Shown: positions 55,855 to 64,000 of the stretch, piece by piece | Layout of the letters: every line of letters begins with the position of its first letter | Numbering within the stretch: the stretch's first letter is position 1 | Assembly (NCBI GenBank): GCA_016462905.1 | Contig: JAEMSI010000005.1 | Span: forward strand, 1 to 64,000 | Direction: 5' to 3' | Source of the DNA: Polynucleobacter sp. | Lineage (GTDB): Bacteria > Pseudomonadota > Gammaproteobacteria > Burkholderiales > Burkholderiaceae | Length of the DNA stretch: 64,000 nt | Notes under the pieces: model-generated | The model's database searches: none | Seen by the model: only the letters and a program-made list of their open reading frames with translations | Told to the model about the DNA's origin: nothing | Program-made: the position numbers and the translations under genes

Positions 55855-57288
55855 ATGCGCCCCTTGCTTAAAAATATTACCCTAATTTCCATTGGCCTCA
55901 TCGCCGGTATTGCTGCCACTATTCAATTTTCTGCTACTGCTCAACAAGGCAATACCTTGCCATTAGCGGAGTTAAGAACCCTTTCGGATGTATTTGGCCA
56001 AATTAAACGCGAGTATGTAGAACCAATTGAAGATAAGCAATTGTTAACCGATGCCGTTAAAGGCATGGTTAGTAGCCTAGATCCCCACTCCTCGTATTTA
56101 GATAAAAAAGACTTTGCAGAAATGCAAGAGCAAACCGCCGGAAAATTTGCCGGTCTGGGGATTGAAATTACCTCTGAAGATGGATTGGTAAAAGTTTTAA
56201 ATCCGATCGAAGATTCTCCAGCAGCTAAAGCAGGTCTTCAAGCGGGTGATCTGATTACTCGACTTGACGATAAACCAGTTCGTGGCATGTCCTTAGATAA
56301 AGCAGTCAGAACAATGCGCGGCGCACCTGGAACTAAAATTACGCTAACTATTTTTCGCAAAAGTGAAGAACGCACTTTTCCAGTAACAATTACCCGTGCA
56401 GAAATCAAAGTTCAATCGATCAAAACTAAAATTATCGATAATATGGCTTGGGTTCGAATTACCAGCTTTCAAGAACGAACCGTTTCAGACTTGGCGCGTC
56501 GCCTTACTGAGATGCTACAAAAAGATCCGAATTTAAAAGGGATTGTGTTGGACTTGAGAAACAACGGTGGTGGCCTTCTGCAAGGGGCCGTGGGAGTGGC
56601 TGCTGCGTTCTTACCGCCCAACGCATTAATTGTTTCGACAAAAGGGCAGGCTGCTGATTCTAAGCAAGTATTCAACGCAACCCCTGGAATGTATCGACTC
56701 AGCGAAGGTGCAGATCCTTTGGCAAGCTTGCCGGCTATTTTTAAGAAATTGCCAATGGTAGTTTTAGTCAATGCCTATTCAGCATCCGCTTCTGAAATTG
56801 TCGCTGGCGCACTGCAGGATCACAAACGCGCCACCATCATGGGGAAAACTACCTTTGGTAAGGGCTCAGTCCAAACCGTACGATCGCTTAGCGCTGATTC
56901 CGCGCTAAAAATTACAACCGCCTACTATTACACTCCGCAGGGTCGTTCGATCCAGGCATACGGAATTAAACCGGATGTGCCTGTTGATCAAAACAAAGAT
57001 GGTGATCCAGATGATGTCTTAATTACCCGCGAAATTGACAGCGAGAAACATTTAAGAAATAAACAGCACACTGGCGAAGAAGCTTTGATAAAAGAACGTG
57101 AAAAACGGCGCCTTGAAGAACTTCAACGCATTGAAGAAAAGAATGCCAAGAAAACCGCTGAGGAAAAAGAAAAAGAAAAGAATCGAAAGCCTCCTGAGTT
57201 TGGTAGCAGTGATGATTTCATGTTGCAACAAGCGATTGCTTTATTAAAAGGTCAAACCGTTAAACGCTCGAGTTCTAAACTCGAATAG
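55855..57288 (+). CDS. S41 family C-terminal processing peptidase
   Basis: PDZ domain and catalytic VNAYSASASEIVAGALQDHKRATIMGKTTFGKGSVQ. Confidence 0.94.
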   Translation: MRPLLKNITLISIGLIAGIAATIQFSATAQQGNTLPLAELRTLSDVFGQIKREYVEPIEDKQLLTDAVKGMVSSLDPHSSYLDKKDFAEMQEQTAGKFAGLGIEITSEDGLVKVLNPIEDSPAAKAGLQAGDLITRLDDKPVRGMSLDKAVRTMRGAPGTKITLTIFRKSEERTFPVTITRAEIKVQSIKTKIIDNMAWVRITSFQERTVSDLARRLTEMLQKDPNLKGIVLDLRNNGGGLLQGAVGVAAAFLPPNALIVSTKGQAADSKQVFNATPGMYRLSEGADPLASLPAIFKKLPMVVLVNAYSASASEIVAGALQDHKRATIMGKTTFGKGSVQTVRSLSADSALKITTAYYYTPQGRSIQAYGIKPDVPVDQNKDGDPDDVLITREIDSEKHLRNKQHTGEEALIKEREKRRLEELQRIEEKNAKKTAEEKEKEKNRKPPEFGSSDDFMLQQAIALLKGQTVKRSSSKLE

Positions 57289-57308
57289 TTGCCGATCTTG
57301 GCGGTACC

Positions 57309-58058
57309 ATGAATGACGATCAATTACTGCGCTATTCTCGTCATCTCTTGCTTGAGGAGATTGATGTTGCTGGGCAAGAAAAATTGCTGCGCTCCCATGT
57401 GCTTGTGATTGGCGCCGGAGGTTTAGGTTCTGCGGCCACACCGTATTTAGCAGCAGCGGGGATTGGGCAAATTACCCTAATCGACCCAGATAAAGTTGAA
57501 TTGACTAATTTGCAACGCCAAATTATGCATCGCCAAAGCAGTATTGGCATGCTCAAAACAGAATCTGGTAAAGCCTTTTTACAGCAACTCAATCCGGATA
57601 TTCAAATTCATACCTACGCAGAATTAGCAACTGCGAGTTTGCTATCACGTGTACTGCCTTTAGTCGATATTGTTTTAGACTGCACTGATAATTTCAAGGC
57701 GAGGCAATTAATTAATGCTTCTTGCCACCAGCATCAAACCCCATTGGTTTCTGGTGCAGCCCTTCGTTTTGATGGGCAAATCAGTGTTTTTAACTCCGGT
57801 AAGCCGCAATCACCTTGTTACGCCTGTGTTTTTTCGCCCAATGAGGTGTTTGAAGAAACCCAATGTGCCACCATGGGTGTTTTTTCGCCTTTAGTTGGTA
57901 TTATTGGCAGCATTCAAGCCGCGCAAGCTCTGCAAGTGCTTCTTGGGTTTGGCGAATCGTTAATCGGAAAATTGATGCTGTGGAATGCAAAAACCAATCA
58001 GGTCGACATGATTCAATTAAAACGCAACCCAAATTGTCCGGTTTGTAAAAATCACTAA
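57309..58058 (+). CDS. HesA/MoeB/ThiF family adenylyltransferase
   Basis: RYSRHLLLEEIDVAGQEKLLRSHVLVIGAGGLGSAATPYLAAAGIG; zinc CxxC pairs CYAC and CPVC. Confidence 0.93.
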   Translation: MNDDQLLRYSRHLLLEEIDVAGQEKLLRSHVLVIGAGGLGSAATPYLAAAGIGQITLIDPDKVELTNLQRQIMHRQSSIGMLKTESGKAFLQQLNPDIQIHTYAELATASLLSRVLPLVDIVLDCTDNFKARQLINASCHQHQTPLVSGAALRFDGQISVFNSGKPQSPCYACVFSPNEVFEETQCATMGVFSPLVGIIGSIQAAQALQVLLGFGESLIGKLMLWNAKTNQVDMIQLKRNPNCPVCKNH

Positions 58059-58063
58059 TTAAT

Positions 58064-59818
58064 CTAGTGGCGACTAATTCTTCCGAGTAAATCAATTTGG
58101 CTTTCGGGCTCGTAGGTTTTTAATAAGGCCTGAACATCGGCTTTTAATTTTGATATATCGACGCCCAAAATTTCACGCTTAATTAAAAGAATTTGGCTAA
58201 AGTGCATTGAAAAATCCGTTAAGCCCATACCTAATAGAACTCGAGTTAAAGTCGGGTCTCCAGCCATTTCTCCGCAAACTGCAATCGGCACTTTAGCTTC
58301 ATTTGCCTGTTTAATAATCAACGCAATCAGATTTAAAACTGCTGGATGAAGTGGATCATAAAGATGCGCAACCGCATGGTCGGCACGATCGATCGCCAAC
58401 GTGTATTGAATTAAATCATTGGTGCCAATCGATAAAAAATCAAAATGGCTAATAAATAATGGGAGTGTGAGGGCTGCGGCAGGTATTTCAATCATTGCGC
58501 CAATTTCAATCTCTGGATTAAACGCCTGCCCTTTAGCTAATAATTGTTGTTTTGCTTTTTCAATCAGACGAAGGCTTTCACTAATTTCACTGGCATGCGC
58601 CAACATCGGCAACATCAAACGTGCCTTGCCATGGGCAGAAGCTCGCAAAATAGCGCGTATTTGAGTTAAAAATATTTCAGGCTCAGACAAAGACCAACGT
58701 ATTGCCCGTAAACCTAGCGGCGATATGCCGGATACGGGGGTTTCTACCTTCGAGCCAAACACTTTGTCGGCGCCAATATCGATAGTGCGAATATTCACCG
58801 GCAATCCAAACATCGCCTCAACGCAGCGGCGATACTCTTGATATTGCTCCTCTTCATCAGGTAGGCTATCTACTCGATTCATAAATAAAAATTCGGAGCG
58901 GAATAAACCTACGCCAACAGCACCAAGATCAATGGCTTGGGTAGCGTCTTCCGGTAATTCAATATTGGCAAATAATCGAATTTCAGTACCGTCTTTTGTT
59001 TTGGTGGCAGTATGCTTTAAAAGTTGTAATTTTTTAGTTTCAGCACGTCCTTTTTCTTGCTGTAATCGATATTGCTCCAATAAGTGCTCGTCTGGATTAA
59101 TAACGACAATACCGTTATCGCCATCAATGACCACCCAGTCTCCATGCTCAATCATTTCGCTGGCATGCCGAATCCCAACTACAGCTGGAATTTCAAGACT
59201 CCGCGCAACAATAGCGGTGTGCGACGTTTTACCTCCTAAATCAGTCACAAAACCACTGAGTGCATTTTCTTTAAAACGCAACATATCATGTGGCGCAATG
59301 TCGTGAGCAACCACGATGGTTCCCATCTCAGGATCGCCATGCAAATATTCATCAGCCAATAAAGTAGCCTCTTTTTGCAAGGTATGAATAGCCTTGAGCA
59401 CTCGCTCGGCTACTTGACGAATATCATGGGCGCGCTCTTTTAAATAAGGGTCTTCAATTTCGGCAAACTGCTCCAGCAAATCGTTCAATTGGGTTGTTAA
59501 GGCCCATGCCGCATTCAACCGCTGCGAGCGAATCAACTCGAGCGGTTTCTCGGCTAATGTTGGATCCGACAAAATGAGTTGATGAACGTCTAAAAACGCT
59601 GCCATTTCTTGAGGCGCATCTTTAGGCAAGCCACTCCTTAATTTACCTAATTCTTTTCGAACTTGATCAAATGCCTTGAGTAATTTTTGTGCCTCAGCTT
59701 CTTCGGCACCGATCTCGACTAAATGATGACTGACTTCTAATGCAGCTCGAGAAATCAACATCGCCTTGCCAATCGCAATTCCTTTTGATACCGCAATGCC
59801 GTGTAAAGAAAAACTCAA
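58064..59818 (-). CDS. ptsI: Phosphoenolpyruvate-protein phosphotransferase (PTS enzyme I)
   Basis: FVTDLGGKTSHTAIVARSLEIPAVVG (active-site His); IGTNDLIQYTLAIDRAD. Confidence 0.97.
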   Translation of the reverse strand: MSFSLHGIAVSKGIAIGKAMLISRAALEVSHHLVEIGAEEAEAQKLLKAFDQVRKELGKLRSGLPKDAPQEMAAFLDVHQLILSDPTLAEKPLELIRSQRLNAAWALTTQLNDLLEQFAEIEDPYLKERAHDIRQVAERVLKAIHTLQKEATLLADEYLHGDPEMGTIVVAHDIAPHDMLRFKENALSGFVTDLGGKTSHTAIVARSLEIPAVVGIRHASEMIEHGDWVVIDGDNGIVVINPDEHLLEQYRLQQEKGRAETKKLQLLKHTATKTKDGTEIRLFANIELPEDATQAIDLGAVGVGLFRSEFLFMNRVDSLPDEEEQYQEYRRCVEAMFGLPVNIRTIDIGADKVFGSKVETPVSGISPLGLRAIRWSLSEPEIFLTQIRAILRASAHGKARLMLPMLAHASEISESLRLIEKAKQQLLAKGQAFNPEIEIGAMIEIPAAALTLPLFISHFDFLSIGTNDLIQYTLAIDRADHAVAHLYDPLHPAVLNLIALIIKQANEAKVPIAVCGEMAGDPTLTRVLLGMGLTDFSMHFSQILLIKREILGVDISKLKADVQALLKTYEPESQIDLLGRISRH

Positions 59819-59820
59819 GC

Positions 59821-60090
59821 TTATTCGCCTTCATCAAAACGGTTATTAATTAGATTCTGAATCGCCACAAAAGCCTCCTCAGAGCGCTCGCCGACTGTTT
59901 CTAGGGTGATCATTGAGCCCATTCCAGCCGCTAGCATCATTACACCCATAATACTTTTAGCATTTATTTTCCGGCCATTTTTAGATAAATAGACCTCGCA
60001 AGGAAACTCTCCTGCCAGCTGGGATAACTTTGCGGAAGCACGTGCGTGCAGACCTAATTTATTAATAATCTCGATTTCAGCACTAGCCAT
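59821..60090 (-). CDS. ptsH: Phosphocarrier protein HPr
   Basis: INKLGLHARASAKLSQLA (His15) and INAKSIMGVMMLAAGMGS (Ser46-type site). Confidence 0.97.
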   Translation of the reverse strand: MASAEIEIINKLGLHARASAKLSQLAGEFPCEVYLSKNGRKINAKSIMGVMMLAAGMGSMITLETVGERSEEAFVAIQNLINNRFDEGE

Positions 60091-60114
60091 TTTTTACATC
60101 GCTTTCATCTTGAA

Positions 60115-60537
60115 CTAATTGCTACTCATGCTCACTGCTTGAGTGCCTAAACGCAAAATACCATTTTGTCCACCTTGAATGGTTTTTTGGACTACAGTTT
60201 CTAGCCCTTCTTGGCGATAGGATATGGCCCGCATCAGCATGGGCAAATTTAACCCCGCTAAAACAGCCACATTACAAGTTAAAACATCAGGGGCTGTTAA
60301 TCGCGAAGCCACGTTTGCTGGAGTAGCTCCCATGACATCCGTTAATACCAAAATACCATCATCGCTAATAATCTTTTGGGCTGCTTGCAATACTCTTTCA
60401 AAACTAATTTTGAGATCTTCATGGGGCGGAATATCAATGGCAGCTACACCCTCTGGTAAAAGTCCATAGGTGTGCTCTGCAAAGCCCAGCATGGCATCTG
60501 CAACCGGAGTATGGGCAACAATTAAAATACTAACCAT
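60115..60537 (-). CDS. PTS EIIA component, mannose (PTS-4) type
   Basis: VSILIVAHTPVADAMLGFAEHTYG; GILVLTDVMGATPANVASRL. Confidence 0.93.
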   Translation of the reverse strand: MVSILIVAHTPVADAMLGFAEHTYGLLPEGVAAIDIPPHEDLKISFERVLQAAQKIISDDGILVLTDVMGATPANVASRLTAPDVLTCNVAVLAGLNLPMLMRAISYRQEGLETVVQKTIQGGQNGILRLGTQAVSMSSN

Positions 60538-60539
60538 AA

Positions 60540-61481
60540 TTACGACAAAGCCTCCTCTAGCGATTTCAACCAGAATTGCGCAACATCAAATTGACTTTGT
60601 TGCGTAATCTCAACGAAACAAGTCGGACTAGTTACATTAATTTCAGTTAAAAAACCGCCAATCATATCCAGTCCCACTACCAATAAACCCCTCTGCCACA
60701 GGATTGGCGCTAAATAATCCGCAATCATCTGCTCGCGTTTACTTAATGGCATTGCAATCCCCTTGCCGCCGGCAGCTAAATTGCCACGAATTTCCGAGCC
60801 CTGCGGAATTCTCGCTAAGGCGAAGGGCGCCACTTTCCCGCCAATTAATAGAACTCGTTTGTCTCCCTCAATGATTTCCGGTATGAAGCGCTGTGCCATT
60901 AAGGTTCTTTGCCCCTGATTGCCCAGAGTCTCTACGATACTGGCTAAATTTAAGCCATCTTGCCCCACTCGGAAAACACCCATACCGCCCATACCGTCAA
61001 GAGGTTTGATCACAATATCGTGATGCAGGGCGTGAAATGCTTTAATCGCACCTAGATCACGCGTGATTATTGTTGGCGCTATAAATTCAGTAAATTCGGT
61101 TATCGCAATTTTTTCGGAATGATTACGCAGCGCATCTGGATGGTTAAATACCTTAGCACCCTCACGCACGGCAGCTGAAAGAAGCCAAGTTGCATTTAAA
61201 TACTCAAGATCAAAAGGGGGATCTTGCCGCATCAATACCGCTGAAAATTGCTCTAAAGCAATCTCTTCAGATTCGCCCAAGGAATACCATGGGGAATGAT
61301 TGAGTTGCAATTTTAATGAGCGACATCTTGCCTTAGTTTTTGCATCCAACCAAATCAACTCATGAGTTCGGGCAAACCAAAGCGAATGTCCAGCCTCTTG
61401 GGCGGCCTGCATCATTGCTAAAGTCGAGTCTTTACTTAGCTGAAGGGATTCAAGCGGATCAGCAATAAATAAAAATTTCAT
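60540..61481 (-). CDS. gshB: Glutathione synthetase
   Basis: FIADPLESLQLSKDSTLAMMQAAQEAGH; RQDPPFDLEYLNATWLL; DIVIKPLDGMGGMGVFRV. Confidence 0.96.
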   Translation of the reverse strand: MKFLFIADPLESLQLSKDSTLAMMQAAQEAGHSLWFARTHELIWLDAKTKARCRSLKLQLNHSPWYSLGESEEIALEQFSAVLMRQDPPFDLEYLNATWLLSAAVREGAKVFNHPDALRNHSEKIAITEFTEFIAPTIITRDLGAIKAFHALHHDIVIKPLDGMGGMGVFRVGQDGLNLASIVETLGNQGQRTLMAQRFIPEIIEGDKRVLLIGGKVAPFALARIPQGSEIRGNLAAGGKGIAMPLSKREQMIADYLAPILWQRGLLVVGLDMIGGFLTEINVTSPTCFVEITQQSQFDVAQFWLKSLEEALS

Positions 61482-61491
61482 TGCTTCTTAC

Positions 61492-62790
61492 TTAGGCTGA
61501 CTCTGCATTGGGGTCGGTTCGCTCGAGCTCAATCGATGCTGCCAATAAGGCAAGACGGGCTACCACACCATATAGATAGAAACGGTTCGGTGATGCGCTT
61601 CCTGGTTTGGCTTTGGCATCAGGAATTGCATTTTGCTCAAACGCCAATGGAACAAAATGCATTCCGGGTGAATTCAGATTTTCATCGGGTCCGCGATCGG
61701 TATGAACACGATAAAAACCACCGACGACGTAACGGTCAATCATATAAACCACAGGTTCAGCAACGGCTTCGTTGACTTTTTCAAAGGTGTATACGCCCTC
61801 CTGCACTAAAACATCGTTAACTTCTAAACCCTCTTTGACCACACTCATCTTGTTGCGTTCGCGCCGGTTTAAGTTTTTTACATCATTGGCATCATGCGCA
61901 ATCATGACGCCCATGCCGTACGTTCCCGCATCTGGTTTTACTACGACATATGGCTTTTCTTTAATCCCATATTCGCGATATTTTTTAGCAATCTTCTTCA
62001 AAATAAGATCAACCGCTTCCTGTAACTCAAGTTCACCGCGTTGCTCTTGAAAATTAACATTGGTGCAATGGGTAAAAAATGGATTGATCATCCAAGGGTC
62101 AATATTAATCACCTTACTAAACCGTTTTACAACCTCATCGTAAGCTTGAAAATGACTTGATTTGCGGCGCGTTGGCCAGCCTGCATGCAAACCAGGCAAT
62201 AAATATTGCTCGTTTAATTTTTCTAAGATAGGCGGCACTCCCGCCGATAAATCATTATTCAAAAGAATCGAGCAAGGATCAAAATCTTTTAGCCCTAGGC
62301 GCTGTTTGCGCAGACCTAAACGAACTAATGGCTCTAGAATTAATCGTCCACCCTCGGGTAATTCAATTGCAGTGGGCTTTTTTATCTCATCAGACAGAGT
62401 TCCCAAGCGAACATGAAGTCCTGCTTGACGCAAAATGGAAGAAAGTTGTGCGATATTTTGCAAGTAAAACGTATTGCGTGTATGCCTCTCAGGTATTAAA
62501 AGTAAATTCTTAGCCTCAGGGCAAATCTTCTCGATGGCAGCCATTGCGGCCTGAACTGCCAAAGGCAACATTTCTCGAGATAAGTTATTAAAACCGCCCG
62601 GAAAAAGATTGGTGTCGACTGGGGCAAGTTTAAATCCAGAATTACGCAGATCGACAGAGCAATAAAAGGGGGGTGTATGTTCCTGCCATTCAAGCCTAAA
62701 CCAACGCTCGATCGTAGGCGTTGCCTCCAAAGCCTTTGCCTCTAATTCGTGTAAAGGACCAGATAAAGCTGTAATTAAGTGTGGGACCAT
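61492..62790 (-). CDS. gshA: Glutamate-cysteine ligase (proteobacterial GshA type)
   Basis: SVDLRNSGFKLAPVDTNLFPGGFNNL; VVKPDAGTYGMGVM; adjacent to gshB. Confidence 0.93.
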   Translation of the reverse strand: MVPHLITALSGPLHELEAKALEATPTIERWFRLEWQEHTPPFYCSVDLRNSGFKLAPVDTNLFPGGFNNLSREMLPLAVQAAMAAIEKICPEAKNLLLIPERHTRNTFYLQNIAQLSSILRQAGLHVRLGTLSDEIKKPTAIELPEGGRLILEPLVRLGLRKQRLGLKDFDPCSILLNNDLSAGVPPILEKLNEQYLLPGLHAGWPTRRKSSHFQAYDEVVKRFSKVINIDPWMINPFFTHCTNVNFQEQRGELELQEAVDLILKKIAKKYREYGIKEKPYVVVKPDAGTYGMGVMIAHDANDVKNLNRRERNKMSVVKEGLEVNDVLVQEGVYTFEKVNEAVAEPVVYMIDRYVVGGFYRVHTDRGPDENLNSPGMHFVPLAFEQNAIPDAKAKPGSASPNRFYLYGVVARLALLAASIELERTDPNAESA

Positions 62791-62805
62791 TACAGCATTG
62801 TAAGT

Positions 62806-62842
62806 TTTTTAAAAGAAAGACGCGGAATCTTGCGATTCCGCG
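62806..62842 (-). terminator. Intrinsic terminator downstream of amtB
   Basis: Perfect 9-bp stem CGCGGAATC-ttgc-GATTCCGCG; on the minus strand followed by TCTTTCTTTT. Confidence 0.85.
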
Positions 62843-62905
62843 CTTAAAAACTAGACAAGCAACCAAACCTGCCTAGCGAGGGGTAAATCGAATTAACTTT
62901 ACAGA

Positions 62906-64000
62906 TTAACTTTCGTAAGCAGCTTCGCCATGGGAAGTAATATCCAAACCTTCGCGCTCAGCCTCTTCCTTAACACGCAAGCCAATAATTAAATCCACTA
63001 ATTTGAAGGCAATAAATGAAACGATGCCCGACCAAATTAAGGTGGTAATAACACCTTGTGCCTGAATCCATACTTGGCTAGTAATCGAATAATCTTTTGC
63101 AACCGCATTAGCAACGTAATCCCAAATACCAGTTCCGCCTAATGCGGGATCAGCAAAAACACCGGTTAATAAAGCGCCTAGAATTCCGCCAACGCCATGC
63201 ACGCCAAATACATCAAGACTATCATCGGAGCCAAGCATTTTCTTCAAGCCAGAAACACCCCACAAGCAAATTACGCCGGCTAGAAAACCGATTGCAATCG
63301 CGCCCATTGGACCAACAAAACCTGCTGCAGGAGTGATAGCAACTAAACCGGCCACACAACCTGAAGCGGCACCCAACATTGATGGTTTGCCTTTGGTGAT
63401 CCATTCTGCCAAAGTCCATCCCAATACTGCAGCAGAAGTTGCAATTAAGGTAGTCACAAAAGCTAATGCTGCGGTTCCATTTGCTTCTAATGCAGAGCCT
63501 GCATTGAAGCCAAACCAACCAAACCATAACAATGCAGCACCAACCATGGTGTAAACCAAGTTATGGGGTTTCATGGCTTCCTTACCAAAACCAATTCGCT
63601 TACCAATCACATAAGAACCCACTAAACCAGCGATCGCTGCATTAATGTGAACTACGGTGCCGCCTGCAAAATCAAGAATGCCTTTCTGCCATAACCAACC
63701 TGCTCTAGCAGTAATCGATTCAAGCGATGCAGCATCTTTAATATCATCAGGACCAGGCCAGAACCAAACCATGTGTGCGATGGGTAAATAGCTAAAGGTA
63801 AACCATAAAACCATGACTAATAAGATCGCAGAAAATTTAGCGCGCTCGGCAAAGGAACCAATAATTAAACAACACGTAATGGTTGCAAAAGCAGCCTGAA
63901 ATGCCATAAAGACAAACTCAGGAATAACCACGCCCTTGCTAAAGGTTGCCGCATTGGTATCGGGCGTAATTCCGCCTAAAAACAAGCGATCTAAACCGCC
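62906..64000 (-). CDS. amtB: Ammonium transporter (5' end beyond window)
   Basis: GGTVVHINAAIAGLVGSYVIGKR; LLWFGWFGFNAGSALEANGTAALAFVTTL; DVFGVHGVGGILGALLTGVFADP. Frame stays open to the right edge. Confidence 0.95.
   Translation of the reverse strand, partial: GGLDRLFLGGITPDTNAATFSKGVVIPEFVFMAFQAAFATITCCLIIGSFAERAKFSAILLVMVLWFTFSYLPIAHMVWFWPGPDDIKDAASLESITARAGWLWQKGILDFAGGTVVHINAAIAGLVGSYVIGKRIGFGKEAMKPHNLVYTMVGAALLWFGWFGFNAGSALEANGTAALAFVTTLIATSAAVLGWTLAEWITKGKPSMLGAASGCVAGLVAITPAAGFVGPMGAIAIGFLAGVICLWGVSGLKKMLGSDDSLDVFGVHGVGGILGALLTGVFADPALGGTGIWDYVANAVAKDYSITSQVWIQAQGVITTLIWSGIVSFIAFKLVDLIIGLRVKEEAEREGLDITSHGEAAYES

Overview
The window is about 64 kb of densely packed bacterial chromosome. 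Gene content and order point to a betaproteobacterium of the Burkholderiales; it looks Polynucleobacter-like, but that genus call is inference from low GC, compact genes and synteny. Almost every ORF is a recognisable housekeeping gene. Clusters include pyrC/rnpB, aspS-nudB, the ubiB/ubiJ/ubiE region, ilvA-queF, uvrA, kdsD-kdsC-lptCAB-hpf-ptsN-hprK-rapZ, mutY/mutM, ispE-tRNA-Gln-prs-rplY-pth, coaD/rsmD/M16 peptidases, ftsY-rpoH, a complete aa3/caa3-type cytochrome oxidase assembly cluster, comF/trmL, gpsA-secB-grxC, ptsI-ptsH-EIIA-gshB-gshA, and the 3' part of amtB. I found no CRISPR array, prophage, transposon, defence island or biosynthetic cluster, and no convincing evidence of a wholly novel system. 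The items most worth a second look are: a perfect CIRCE (HrcA) operator upstream of rpoH; a single ORF joining a TPR protein to a LolB-like domain, whose signal peptide is encoded by a 4x12-bp tandem repeat; a second in-frame 12-bp repeat in mutY; the absence of rpoN from its usual place between lptB and hpf; a 34-aa small cytochrome-oxidase-associated ORF missing from the supplied ORF track; and a palindrome between the divergent comF and BioC-like genes.
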